From JANLSE01 sp038214135 (GTDB lineage Bacteria; Chloroflexota; Chloroflexia; Chloroflexales; Roseiflexaceae): a DNA stretch of 64,000 bases. Location of the stretch: positions 4,619-68,618 of the forward strand of contig JBBQSD010000015.1 of NCBI GenBank assembly GCA_038214135.1. The letters are read 5' to 3'. This document shows positions 43,320-51,360 of the stretch, one piece after another; the stretch's first letter is position 1, and each line of letters begins with the position of its first letter. The position numbers were made by a program, and so were the translations under genes. The notes beneath the pieces are model-generated. The model saw only the letters and a program-made list of their open reading frames with translations, was not told the DNA's origin and did not search any database.

Positions 43320-43463
43320 CGAGCGAGGACTGAGGACGGCTAGGCCATCCTCATTTTAGCAAAAGAACAAGTGAAGATGGGACACAATGCTTCTTGTTCA
43401 CTTGTTCCCTCAGCCCTGCTGCGCCGCCCTCTCCTAATGGGAGAGGGGCCGGGAGTGAGGGCA
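43320..43463. repeat. AACAAGTG inverted pair and CCTCAGCCC...GTGAGGG palindrome
   Basis: AAGAACAAGTGAAGATGGGAC (about 43364; 20 bases of it are palindromic with CTTGTTCACTTGTTCCC at about 43390) forms an inverted pair. It is followed by a CCTCAGCCCTGCTGCGCCGC...GGGAGTGAGGG hairpin. It separates the converging REC-HTH and YccF genes. Confidence 0.6.
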
Positions 43464-43886
43464 TTAGGCCCGCGCTAGTGTAATCACTGCCGGAACGCGA
43501 TTCATCATCCAGAAGCCGGGCAACAGTCCGATGACCGATGCGCACAATGCCCAGGCGGCGGTGATCCATAGCGCACTCAACCACCAGCCAATCAATACGA
43601 AGTAGATCGCACGTAGCAAAAATGGCTGTTGGCGAGTTTCGACATTATAGCTCTTGCCGCTGCTCGTAATGACAAGATCACTGCGCTGTTGCTTGAGGGT
43701 TGCCACCTGCGGCAGCCGGTTGAGCATCCACAGGCCAAATGGTAGCCCAATGATTATTACACACAAAAACCAGGCGATTGCTGCCCAGATGCCACTGAAC
43801 CACAGGCCAAAGAAGATAAAGTAGATAGCACGCACCAGAATTCCTGGGCCGTGCTTCTGCGGAATAACGATTGTGTTGGTTGTCAT
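43464..43886 (-). CDS. YccF-domain membrane protein with two repeats
   Basis: A 140-residue protein with two copies of the YccF domain. Repeat 1: LVRAIYFIFFGLWFSGIWAA, then GLPFGLWMLNRLPQV (about 17-60). Repeat 2: LLRAIYFVLIGWWLSALWIT, then GLLPGFWMMNRVPAVITL (about 90-138). Each has two membrane segments and the conserved end PxGxWMxNRxP. The domain is a widespread inner-membrane unit of unknown biochemical function, probably a transport or ion channel component. It lies between the TgpA-like gene and the REC-HTH gene. The ribosome site is GGAGTGAACA. Confidence 0.9.
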   Translation of the reverse strand: MTTNTIVIPQKHGPGILVRAIYFIFFGLWFSGIWAAIAWFLCVIIIGLPFGLWMLNRLPQVATLKQQRSDLVITSSGKSYNVETRQQPFLLRAIYFVLIGWWLSALWITAAWALCASVIGLLPGFWMMNRVPAVITLARA

Positions 43887-43980
43887 GATTGTTCACTCCT
43901 GCACCGGGGGTTGTCATTATGGCGGCTCCCGATTGCTTAGCTATATTACGTGCAGGAGACAGGGAATGTTGCAACTCGCC

Positions 43981-46146
43981 CTAGCGTTCTGTTGCTTCGC
44001 TCGCTTCGTGCAGTTGATCGATGACGCGCTCAAGGGTCGCTAGTTCAAACGGGCCTAACCCGCGCTCGGTGTAGCGGCCTTGTTCGATCAGGGCAACGAT
44101 TGTTGTGATTGATCCAGCAGCACTGGTGGGCCGTTTGGTGAGGAGTTGGCCATATTCACGAATGCTGACACTCTCCGGCCAGGGTAGCCCCTGCCGCTTG
44201 CCATAGCGTTCAAGCATGCTTGCCGCCTGTGTGAGCAGATCTGGTGGTGGGCTACGGCGGCGCACCAGGAAAATGACAAGGATAGCTGTTACAAGCACGA
44301 TCAGGATTGCCGCAAGTATCCACAGCCATGGTGCTGGTTGGGGCGTTGCCACGCTTATGGGTTGCGCTTCCGTTGGCTGGTTCGTACCGCGAGCAGGCAA
44401 GGGTCGCACTGGCGTTGGCTCAAAGGGAATCCAGCGCTCGCCGATATACAGTTCCGGCCATGCGTGGGCATCGGCCTCACGGATTGTGTATGCCGCATCT
44501 GGGCCAGCCTCGCCAGTGACATACCCGGTTGCAACGCGTGCCGGAATCCCGACACTACGGGCCATGATTGCCATGGCCGATGCATAATAGGTACAATAGC
44601 CGCTGCGCATATCGAACAAGAATTGATCGACGGCATCGCCATCGCGGGGCAAGCGCTGAACCTCATAGCGATATGGCAGTTCGCGCAGATAGGTTTCGAT
44701 TGCTAATGCACGGGTTTGATCATTATCGCGGCTGCCTGCAATTGCTAGTGCGAGTTCACGAACACGCGGTGGCAGATCACGCGGGATCTGTAGATAAGGA
44801 CGCAGATCGGGTGGATCGCGATCACGGGCTGGCAGTGGCGCTTGTTCCTGGAAGCGCGAGAGAACCGTATAACGGTTAACAATTGGGTCGCCCGCCAGGG
44901 CAGCCAGCGATCCATCCTCAAAGCGCTCGGCGCGGGTGGAGACACTCACGGCAATGATATCGGGCATGCCAACCAGCAACTGGCGATCGGGCCGCAGATC
45001 CTCAACATTCTGGATGATTGCACCATCGAACGCGATGTCGGTGGTGCTGGCGGCCTGTGGCGCAACCCGTGCATATGCCGACCAGCCGATGCCGCTGTAG
45101 CGATCAAACACTCGCTCGCGCCAGTAGTGTGGCACTGGGCCAGGGATAAGTTGTGTGTTAAGGCTGATACGCAATGCTGGTTGCCCTGGTGGCCCCTGGG
45201 CAATCGACTGGCCGAGTTCGAGTGATGGCAGTGTCGAAAGGCCAATTGTGCTGGTCTGATCATCCAGGCCAGAACGTTCCATGCCTTGTTGCAGTGCGGC
45301 AACGCCAGATGGAACGACGGCCAGATTCTCGAAGGCGCGGGCAATTGGGTTGCCTGGCCAGAGTGGTAACACCCATGCGGCGGTCAGGGCCACGATTATC
45401 AGCAAACTCGCCCATAGCGCACTATCGCGGCCAAGTTCATCTGAGTAATCGGTGGCATTCTGTTCCCAGGCTTGTTGGTTGCGATGAAAGCCTGCCACTG
45501 CGGCAAACACCATGGCTAACCCAAGGCCAAGCGCTAAGGGCCAGCCGCCACCTCCACCCGGAACAGCCACAATCGTCAGTGCAACGAGCATAGGCAACAC
45601 AAGCACATGCATTGAACGGGCCGAGCCAACAGCCCGCCCAAGCAAGAGTGCGCCTATCCATGTTAGGATGATCCCAACGACACCGATCAGCAGGCGCGCG
45701 CCCTGCTGGCCTGCATTTGGTGCAGCGCTCAGATCGGCAAGCAATCGTGTTGCAGAACTATTCAGGAAATCGATACTGCGCGGAGGCGGGCTACCGGCCA
45801 GCCCCTGAAATCGCATGATGATGCCGATCAGATCCTGTTGAACGAGGATGATTGGCGGAAGTGCCGCGCCAACTGCCAGGATCAGGGGAACAAAACCGGC
45901 GGCCCACGCAGTCGCGTGGGCGAGGAAGCGGGCAACACGGACGAGAGGTGTGCGCGAGGGGTTTGGGGCGGCACCATCGGCCCCAATCAACAAGCCAAAC
46001 AGGGCGGCCCATACAAATGGCTCGGCTGGTGGCGCAAGGAAGCTCTGAACAGCGGCCAGGGCAGGCGTTAGGGCATAGGCAATTGCCAGCATGGTGGCAG
46101 GCCAGCCGACGGCAGGGCGGCGGATGAGTTGTGTGCGGCGTTGCAT
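43981..46146 (-). CDS. TgpA-type membrane transglutaminase
   Basis: A 721-residue protein with a membrane N-terminal half (DUF3488-like, about 15-270; segments such as LIGVVGIILTWIGALLLGRAVG), an extracytoplasmic transglutaminase domain, a further membrane helix (WLWILAAILIVLVTAILVIFLV, about 623-644) and a C-terminal DUF4129-like domain (LLTQAASMLERYGKRQGLP, TERGLGPFELATLERV). The catalytic triad is visible: MRSGYCTYYASAMAIMARSVGIPARVATGY (Cys), EADAHAWPELYIG (His) and WIPFEPTP (Asp region). Such proteins are often linked with MoxR ATPases and DUF58 proteins, which are not next to it here. Function: cross-linking or peptidase-like activity at the cell surface. Confidence 0.9.
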   Translation of the reverse strand: MQRRTQLIRRPAVGWPATMLAIAYALTPALAAVQSFLAPPAEPFVWAALFGLLIGADGAAPNPSRTPLVRVARFLAHATAWAAGFVPLILAVGAALPPIILVQQDLIGIIMRFQGLAGSPPPRSIDFLNSSATRLLADLSAAPNAGQQGARLLIGVVGIILTWIGALLLGRAVGSARSMHVLVLPMLVALTIVAVPGGGGGWPLALGLGLAMVFAAVAGFHRNQQAWEQNATDYSDELGRDSALWASLLIIVALTAAWVLPLWPGNPIARAFENLAVVPSGVAALQQGMERSGLDDQTSTIGLSTLPSLELGQSIAQGPPGQPALRISLNTQLIPGPVPHYWRERVFDRYSGIGWSAYARVAPQAASTTDIAFDGAIIQNVEDLRPDRQLLVGMPDIIAVSVSTRAERFEDGSLAALAGDPIVNRYTVLSRFQEQAPLPARDRDPPDLRPYLQIPRDLPPRVRELALAIAGSRDNDQTRALAIETYLRELPYRYEVQRLPRDGDAVDQFLFDMRSGYCTYYASAMAIMARSVGIPARVATGYVTGEAGPDAAYTIREADAHAWPELYIGERWIPFEPTPVRPLPARGTNQPTEAQPISVATPQPAPWLWILAAILIVLVTAILVIFLVRRRSPPPDLLTQAASMLERYGKRQGLPWPESVSIREYGQLLTKRPTSAAGSITTIVALIEQGRYTERGLGPFELATLERVIDQLHEASEATER

Positions 46147-46159
46147 ATGTAGCTTTCAG

Positions 46160-46284
46160 TATTCAGGAGTCAGGAGTCAGGAGTCAGAATGCCGAACCAA
46201 GAACCAAAAACCGAGAACCAAGAAACGCGAACCACGGAACCGTGTTGCCAAAGAATCTTCTGACTTCTGACTTCTGACTTCTGG
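46160..46284. repeat. Inverted heptamer element with GAACCAA repeats
   Basis: Left arm TTCAGGAGTCAGGAGTCAGG (46165-46184) and right arm CTTCTGACTTCTGACTTCTG (46258-46277) enclose a seven-base-periodic interior (GAACCAAGAACCAAAAACCG). The element ends at the stop codon of uvrC. Confidence 0.75.
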
Positions 46285-48291
46285 TTACAGCAGCGCCTTG
46301 ATCTCCTCGGCGGCCTTGCGCGTCATCCCTGGGAGTGCAGCAATCTGTTCGACGGATGCGGCGCGGATGCCATCGAGCGATCCAAAGGCCTTCAGCAGCG
46401 CACGGCGGCGTGTCGGCCCAACACCCGGAATGTCTTCGAGGGTTGAACGAATGGCGGATTTGCTGCGCAAACTGCGATGATACTGCTTGGCATAGCGATC
46501 GGTTTCCTCGTCGATTGTCTGAACGAGCCGCAGCGCGGCGCTATCGCGTTTGAGGATGATCAATTCTGTCGCACCAGGCAATAATAAATCAAAGCGATCG
46601 CGGTTGAGCCCTTTGACCACCCCGGCTATTGGGATTCGATCAAAATTTAGTTCACGCAGGACATCGATAGCTCCGTTGAGCTGGCCGATTCCGCCATCGA
46701 TCAGGATCAGATCGGGTAGTTCGGCCCAGGATTCATCGGCGGCAGTTTCTTTGGGTGTTTTTGCGTCAACAGGAACCTGCACCTGTTCTTCGGCAATCGC
46801 CTGCTGATCTTCTGTAGCATCTGGTGGACTCGCGTCGGTGGCCCATTGGCGGTCGTCCTCGCCCAATAATTCTGCTGCACGTTTGAAGCGCCGCCGCACA
46901 ATCTCCTGGATCGATGCGACATCATTGGCACCCTCGACGGTTTTGATCTTGAATTTGCGATAGGCGCTCTTTTTTGGCTCGCCCTGTTCGAACACAACCA
47001 TCGCGCCAACCGAATTGGTCCCCTGCGTGTTAGAAACATCATAGCACTCGATCCGACCAGGCATCGCTTCCAGCCCCAGCAGATCACGGATTTCGGCCAA
47101 GCTGGCAACGGCTTTTTGTTCGCTATTGAGCCATTGCAGGCGCAGTTCTTCCAGGCGTTGGCGCGCATTCTGAGCGGCAAGCTCAACAAGCGCCCGTTTT
47201 TCGCCACGCCTCGGCACCTGGATCTCGACTTTATGGCCGCCCTTTTCGGAGAGCCAGCGCTCGATGATCATTGGTTCTTCGACAAAATCGGCCAGCAGCA
47301 GATTGGGTGGCACCTGCGCTGCCGTATCATAGAACTGGGTCAGGAACGAACTGAGCACCTGGCCATCGTCCTCGCCCTCGGTATTCTGCAGCGCAAATGG
47401 TTCCGAGCCGATCAGCTTGCCGCCGCGAATATAGAAGACCTGCACGACTGCCGAGCCATCTTCGCGGGCCAGCGCAATCACATCCTGATCGGTTGCAACC
47501 GTGCGCAGCACCGTCTGGCGTTCGGTGATCTGTTGAATGTCGCGGATCTGATCGCGGATGTAGCCAGCCCGTTCGAAGGCCAGATTCTCGGCGGCTTGCT
47601 CCATGCTGCGCTTCAAATCACGGATGATCTGGTCGGTCTTGCCATCAAGGAAGCGACAGGCCGCTTCGATGGCCTGGCGGTATTCATTACGCTCGATCAG
47701 TTCTGGCACACACGGCCCCAGGCAGCGTTTGATATCATAGTACATGCAGGGCTTGCCACGCTTGCGATGGCGGCTAAACTTTTCTTCGGCACAATCGAAT
47801 GGTGGCCGAAAGGCGAACAGCCGGTTCAGTTCACGCAGGGTGCGCCGCACCGTGCCAGCACTGGAGTATGGCCCAAAATAGCGTGAGCCATCCTGAATGA
47901 CTTTACGGGCGATCATGACCCGCGGCCAGGGTTCGTGCAGCGTGACCCGAATATATGGGTAGGATTTATCGTCCTTGAGTAGCACATTATATTTCGGGCG
48001 ATGCTCCTTGATCAAGTTCATTTCGAGCAGCAACGCCTCAAGTTCCGTGTTGGTCAGAATTGTCTCAAAATTGGCGATCTGCGAGACCATACGGCGGGTT
48101 TTTGAACTGAGGCCGCGTGGTGCGCCAAAATATGAGCGCATGCGATCACGCAGGCTCTTGCTCTTGCCAACATACAGAATCGTGTTGGCTGAATCCTTCC
48201 AGATATACACGCCAGGGCTCTGCGGCACAATCTTCAGCCGCTCCTCGAACGCCTCTGGGTTTTCGATGGCCGTGTAGGTTAAATCGGGCAT
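46285..48291 (-). CDS. uvrC: UvrABC excinuclease subunit C
   Basis: Makes both incisions in nucleotide excision repair. The 668 residues show the GIY-YIG nuclease domain (PGVYIWKDSANTILYVGKSKSL, about 22-43, with Arg in RDRMRSYF), the Cys-rich RCLGPC segment, a UvrB-binding UVR helix (IIRDLKRSMEQAAENLAFERAGYIRDQI), the RNase H-like 3' nuclease domain (ECYDVSNTQG, DLILIDGGIGQL) and a C-terminal double HhH (LEDIPGVGPTRRRALLKAFG, IAALPGMTRKAAEEI). An acidic insertion of about 45 residues (about 505-550, DASPPDATEDQQAIAEEQ) precedes DLILIDGG. The frame is open 112 codons further upstream, but that is translation of the palindrome array; ATG 48291 gives the family start. Confidence 0.96.
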   Translation of the reverse strand: MPDLTYTAIENPEAFEERLKIVPQSPGVYIWKDSANTILYVGKSKSLRDRMRSYFGAPRGLSSKTRRMVSQIANFETILTNTELEALLLEMNLIKEHRPKYNVLLKDDKSYPYIRVTLHEPWPRVMIARKVIQDGSRYFGPYSSAGTVRRTLRELNRLFAFRPPFDCAEEKFSRHRKRGKPCMYYDIKRCLGPCVPELIERNEYRQAIEAACRFLDGKTDQIIRDLKRSMEQAAENLAFERAGYIRDQIRDIQQITERQTVLRTVATDQDVIALAREDGSAVVQVFYIRGGKLIGSEPFALQNTEGEDDGQVLSSFLTQFYDTAAQVPPNLLLADFVEEPMIIERWLSEKGGHKVEIQVPRRGEKRALVELAAQNARQRLEELRLQWLNSEQKAVASLAEIRDLLGLEAMPGRIECYDVSNTQGTNSVGAMVVFEQGEPKKSAYRKFKIKTVEGANDVASIQEIVRRRFKRAAELLGEDDRQWATDASPPDATEDQQAIAEEQVQVPVDAKTPKETAADESWAELPDLILIDGGIGQLNGAIDVLRELNFDRIPIAGVVKGLNRDRFDLLLPGATELIILKRDSAALRLVQTIDEETDRYAKQYHRSLRSKSAIRSTLEDIPGVGPTRRRALLKAFGSLDGIRAASVEQIAALPGMTRKAAEEIKALL

Positions 48292-48334
48292 GCTATCCTT
48301 GATAGGGTGATGACGTGACCAGGTGACAAATGCT

Positions 48335-48343
48335 ATAGTAGCA
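48335..48343 (-). promoter_or_regulatory. Extended -10 promoter of uvrC
   Basis: On the minus strand TGC-TACTAT forms an extended -10 element. The predicted start lies about 37 nt upstream of the uvrC ATG. It has the same form as the elements before the Clp-like, thiN and WYL genes. Confidence 0.4.
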
Positions 48344-48391
48344 CAGGTGTCTGAAATTATACAACTTGGGCGACAATGGCCTTGTGCTGCC

Positions 48392-48647
48392 CAATGTGGG
48401 CGAACACGCGGTTCGCCCCTACGCCATGATCGGCATGGGCAATGTGGGCGAACACGAGCAATGTGGGCGAACACGAGCAATGTGGGCGAACACGAGCAAT
48501 GTGGGCGAACACGCGGTTCGCGCCTACACATGGATGGGCATGGGCAATGTGGGCGAACACGAGCAATGTGGGCGAACACGCGGTTCGCGCCTACATATGG
48601 ATGGGCACGGGCAATGTGGGCGAACACGCGGTTCGCCTACATATGGA
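48392..48647. repeat. Eight-unit array of CAATGTGGGCGAACACG repeats
   Basis: Units begin at 48392, 48440, 48459, 48478, 48497, 48545, 48564 and 48612. Each starts CAATGTGGGCGAACACG. Units 2, 3, 4 and 6 are 19 bp long. Units 1, 5, 7 and 8 are about 36-48 bp and complete the palindrome (CGCGGTTCGC) followed by CTACAYATGGATGGGCAYGGG. The array sits in the divergent uvrC-thiN spacer. Confidence 0.9.
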
Positions 48648-48649
48648 TC

Positions 48650-48658
48650 TGCTATACT
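48650..48658 (+). promoter_or_regulatory. Extended -10 promoter of thiN
   Basis: TGC-TATACT directly follows the last unit of the palindrome array. The predicted transcript starts near 48665, giving a leader of about 35 nt to ATG 48700. The -35 region would lie within the repeat. Confidence 0.45.
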
Positions 48659-48699
48659 GCCACCTGACATATAAGCCTTTGTCGGTGTTATGGAGCCAC

Positions 48700-49365
48700 A
48701 TGCACGCTGTGATTGTTGCCAATGCCCCAGATCTCGACCCAACGCCCTATCTTGAGCGCATTCGGGATGCAGAACTGGTGATCGCTGCCGATGGTGGTGC
48801 CCTGCCGCTGCTGTGGTCGAATATTATTCCACAGATCGTAATTGGTGATCTGGATTCGCTTGATCCAGGGGCGCAGGCGGATCTCGTGGCTCGTGGAGCG
48901 AAATTGCGTTCGTTTCCACGCGCCAAGGACGAGACGGACCTGGAGTTGGCCTTGTTGTATGCTGTCGAGCGTGGGGCACTGGTGATCGATGTGATTGGCG
49001 CAGTCGGCGGGCGCTGGGATCATACCCTGGCCAATGTGGCAATGTTGGCAATGCCAGAATTACGTGGCAGGCAGGTACGATTGCTTGCTGAACAGCAGGT
49101 GTTGTTCCTAGTTCGCGATCAGGCCGATCTGCCTGGCAGCCATGGCGATACGCTCTCGCTTATTCCGCTGACAGCCGAAGTCCATGGGATCACAACCCGT
49201 GGGCTATTGTACCCCTTGGAAGATGCAACGCTGTATTTTGAACGGGCGCGTGGCATCAGTAATGTATTGCTCGATCCACCTGGGCGAGTTGAGTTGCGCG
49301 ATGGCCTGTTGCTTGTCGTTCAACACGATGATGGTGGGGCGTATCAGTGGCGGGGGGGAGCGTAG
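48700..49365 (+). CDS. thiN: Thiamine pyrophosphokinase
   Basis: Transfers pyrophosphate from ATP to thiamine, forming thiamine diphosphate. The 221-residue protein has the N-terminal alpha/beta domain with VIAADGGALPLL (about 29-40) and VIGDLDSLDP (about 49-58), then FPRAKDETDLELAL (Asp/Glu pair, about 74-87) and IGAVGGRWDHTLANVAML (about 103-120), all diagnostic. The C-terminal beta domain (GDTLSLIPLTAEVHGITTRGLLYPLED; SNVLLDPPGRVELRDGLLLVV) is complete. ATG 48700 has GGAG five bases upstream. The open frame before it is repeat DNA. It diverges from uvrC. Confidence 0.93.
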   Translation: MHAVIVANAPDLDPTPYLERIRDAELVIAADGGALPLLWSNIIPQIVIGDLDSLDPGAQADLVARGAKLRSFPRAKDETDLELALLYAVERGALVIDVIGAVGGRWDHTLANVAMLAMPELRGRQVRLLAEQQVLFLVRDQADLPGSHGDTLSLIPLTAEVHGITTRGLLYPLEDATLYFERARGISNVLLDPPGRVELRDGLLLVVQHDDGGAYQWRGGA

Positions 49366-49518
49366 GAGACAGGAGACAGGAGAGAGCTCTCAGCCGTCAG
49401 CCATCAGCCGTCAGCTTTTTGGCGCAATGAAAGGTTCGTTCTCTCACTGTAACGGCTGCTATTTATACAAACGTCCATTGTTAGATACCTGAAAGCTGAG
49501 AGCTGAGAGCTGAAAGCT
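49366..49518. repeat. AGCTCTCAGC...GCTGAAAGCT element, copy 1
   Basis: After GGAGACAGGAGACAGGAG, the left arm CAGCTCTCAGCC-type sequence (about 49384-49418) and right arm CTGAAAGCTGAGAGCTGAGA (about 49490-49516) enclose about 70 bp that share CAGCTT, TTCGTTCT, TACAAAC and ATTG landmarks with copy 2 at 50046-50196. Confidence 0.75.
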
Positions 49519-49579
49519 ATTCTTTGGTACAATGCAACCATACACACCAATAGATATAACGCGATGATCGGAATAGCAT

Positions 49580-50044
49580 ATGCGTAATCCACGAAGCTGG
49601 ACTTCACTGCTTGGCTGGGCAATCTTCGGGTTGGTTCTGGCGGGCGGCCCAATTCTTAATCTGCTCCAGAGTGTGACGGGCATACAGTTTCCGTCATTTA
49701 CCCTGCCAGTGATTATTGCGCTACTCATGCTTGTCAGCGCGATTTCTTCGGTTGGGCGAGTGGCGCGTGGCGATCAGCGCAATGTGCCGCCATTACCGCC
49801 AGCAGTGGATGGCGCAAACTTGCCACGCTTTGGCCCGAGCCCATCGCGGATGCCACCGCCGGTTGCTTTGGCACCGCCAACAATGCCCTTCCCGGCAGAT
49901 ACCATTCCGCCACTCATGGATCGCCCGAATGAACTGAATGCGCCACGCTTCGAGCCAGTTATCAATCTGCCATTGATCCTACTCGGGATTGTTGGCCTGA
50001 TTGTGCTGGGCTTGGTTGGCGTGGTGCTGTTCGCAAATCCGTGA
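49580..50044 (+). CDS. Small membrane protein of unknown function
   Basis: A 154-residue protein with three membrane segments: LGWAIFGLVLAGGPILNLL (about 11-29), LPVIIALLMLVSAISSV (about 42-58) and LPLILLGIVGLIVLGLVGVVLF (about 130-151). Between the second and third lies a Pro/Arg-rich cytoplasmic-looking stretch (PPLPPAVDGANLPRFGPSPSRMPPPVALAPPT). No family is recognised. It stands between two homologous repeat elements (49366-49518 and 50046-50196), which could allow its loss or transposition as a unit. Coding character (third-base GC) looks normal. Confidence 0.7.
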   Translation: MRNPRSWTSLLGWAIFGLVLAGGPILNLLQSVTGIQFPSFTLPVIIALLMLVSAISSVGRVARGDQRNVPPLPPAVDGANLPRFGPSPSRMPPPVALAPPTMPFPADTIPPLMDRPNELNAPRFEPVINLPLILLGIVGLIVLGLVGVVLFANP

Positions 50045-50045
50045 G

Positions 50046-50196
50046 TAGCAAGCTCTCAGCGATCAGCTGTCAGCTTGTTCGGTGCAGGTACAGCGTTCGT
50101 GCTGTCACAATAAGGCCTGTTGTTTGTACAAACATCTATTGATCGAATGCTGAAAGCTGAATGCTGAAAGCTAAAAAGCTGAATGCTGAAAGCTAT
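50046..50196. repeat. AGCTCTCAGC...GCTGAAAGCT element, copy 2
   Basis: AGCTCTCAGCGATCAGCTGT at about 50050 and several CTGAAAGCTGAATG-type units at about 50151-50196 form the arms. The interior (CTTGTTCGGTGCAGG to TACAAACATCTATTG) aligns with copy 1. Confidence 0.75.
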
Positions 50197-50204
50197 ACAC
50201 TTCT

Positions 50205-50966
50205 ATGACACACTACGATCCAATTGCGCGCTTCTATGATGCCGACCACGCCGATTTTGATGACGACCTGCCCTTCTACAGGGAACTGGCGCGGCGAAGT
50301 GGTGATCCCATTCTCGAAGCCATGTGCGGCAGTGGCCGCCTGCTTGTGCCGCTCGCGCAGGCTGGCCGCAGGATCACTGGGATTGATACATCGGGGGAAA
50401 TGCTGGCATTGGCTCAGGAACGATTGGCTGCTCAGGGTTTGGTGGGGCGAGCAACACTGATCGAGGGTGATGTGCGTGTGCCGATTGCTGGTGGCCCGTA
50501 TGCCATAGCAATGATTGCACTGAATTCATTCATGCATTTGGTGAATACCGCAGAACAGATCGCGGTGCTAAAGAATATGCATGCGGCATTGCGGCCCGGC
50601 GGTTTGCTGGCACTCGATCTGTTCAATCCAAATCCACGCCTGCTGGCCGAATATGATAACGAACTGGTGTTTGATAAGGCCTTCACGCTGGCCGATGGAA
50701 CGCGGGTGCAGAAGTTTGTTGCCCAGCAGATTGAGGCGGCATCGCAGATCAACCATGTAACGTTTATTTATGATGAGCTGAGCCAGGAAGGGTTTGTGAA
50801 ACGCCATACCGCGCCATTTCGCATGCGTTGGGTCTATCGCTATGAACTCGAACATCTGCTGGCTAGAACCGGGTTTCAGCTCGAAAGCCTGTATGGCAAT
50901 TATGATCTCGATGAGTATCGCAGCGATAGCGATATTCTACTGGCTGTTGCACGGCGGGTTGAATAA
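50205..50966 (+). CDS. Class I SAM-dependent methyltransferase
   Basis: A 253-residue Rossmann-fold methyltransferase. Motif I is ILEAMCGSGRLLVPLAQAGRRITGIDTS (about 36-63), with the SAM-binding Gly loop and acidic end of strand 2. DVRVPIAGGPYAIAMIALNSFMHL (motif II/III) and HAALRPGGLLALDLFNPN (post-III) follow. The C-terminal half (VQKFVAQQIEAASQINHVTFIYDEL, RMRWVYRYELEHLLARTGFQLESLYGNYDL) is the typical end of the methyltransferase 25/11 group. The substrate is unknown. The start follows a GCTGAAAGCT repeat, so no clear Shine-Dalgarno is seen. A sigma70 promoter lies just downstream. Confidence 0.88.
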   Translation: MTHYDPIARFYDADHADFDDDLPFYRELARRSGDPILEAMCGSGRLLVPLAQAGRRITGIDTSGEMLALAQERLAAQGLVGRATLIEGDVRVPIAGGPYAIAMIALNSFMHLVNTAEQIAVLKNMHAALRPGGLLALDLFNPNPRLLAEYDNELVFDKAFTLADGTRVQKFVAQQIEAASQINHVTFIYDELSQEGFVKRHTAPFRMRWVYRYELEHLLARTGFQLESLYGNYDLDEYRSDSDILLAVARRVE

Positions 50967-50991
50967 ACACTTCTATCGTTCGTTGGTCCGA

Positions 50992-51020
50992 TTGACAACC
51001 GGGCATGGCGCGCATACACT
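50992..51020 (+). promoter_or_regulatory. Strong sigma70-type promoter
   Basis: TTGACA (50992-50997) and TACACT (51015-51020) are separated by exactly 17 bp. The predicted start is near 51027. It drives a short leader with an excellent ribosome site and a 24-codon frame, and possibly the TPR gene at 51361. Confidence 0.65.
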
Positions 51021-51060
51021 CATATCTGAGTTGCCGTTTGATATGAAAGGAGGTGCAACA

Positions 51061-51135
51061 ATGGCTCGAACATCCTCAACTGACTCAGGGTTGCACCGCG
51101 TCAACGGCTTGCTTGCTCGCCCTCACTCTGTGTAA
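51061..51135 (+). CDS. Possible 24-residue peptide behind a strong promoter and ribosome site
   Basis: AAAGGAGG (51048-51055) is followed five bases later by ATG at 51061 and 24 codons (MARTSSTDSGLHRVNGLLAR then PHSV) to TAA. The peptide is polar, Ser/Arg-rich and without a membrane segment. The promoter and Shine-Dalgarno are too good to be accidental, yet the frame could be the broken start of a longer gene or a leader peptide. No family. Confidence 0.4.
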   Translation: MARTSSTDSGLHRVNGLLARPHSV

Positions 51136-51161
51136 CCTCTCGGCTGTTCCAATTACATTTT

Positions 51162-51251
51162 ATAGCAATCCTACCGGATTTGTAAAAGGTGGGGATTTCT
51201 TTTGGGCTATGCCCCAAACCCCCGGCGTTTACAACTCACATGGGAATGCTC
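51162..51251. mobile_element. Diverged copy of the MITE-like element
   Basis: TATAGCAATCCTACCGGAT, then GGGGATTTCTTTTGGG and TGCCCCAAACCCCCG, follow the same order as the element at 29291-29397. The right end (GGGAATGCT, about 51243) is only a weak match to the inverted repeat, so this copy appears degraded. Confidence 0.55.
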
Positions 51252-51360
51252 TCGCTGGTTGCGCGCTGTGAGCGCATCCGGCAGCTTATTGTTATACCCT
51301 GGCGCATCGCCACATCGGTATGATTTCGTGTGCGTTGTGCGCCATATCACGAAAGGCTGT

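Noticed and set aside
43981..46146. Many 60-140-codon plus-strand frames opposite the TgpA-like gene
   Set aside because: They are antisense shadows of a strongly biased coding sequence and match no family.
48292..48627. 112-codon N-terminal extension of uvrC
   Set aside because: It is translation of the palindrome array (repeated FAHIARVRPH-like peptides). The family start is ATG 48291.
48440..48647. CRISPR array
   Set aside because: Units are directly joined or have a common tail, with no unique spacers of constant length.
48442..48699. 86-codon N-terminal extension of thiN
   Set aside because: It is also translated repeat DNA and contains the -10 element; ATG 48700 has a good ribosome site.
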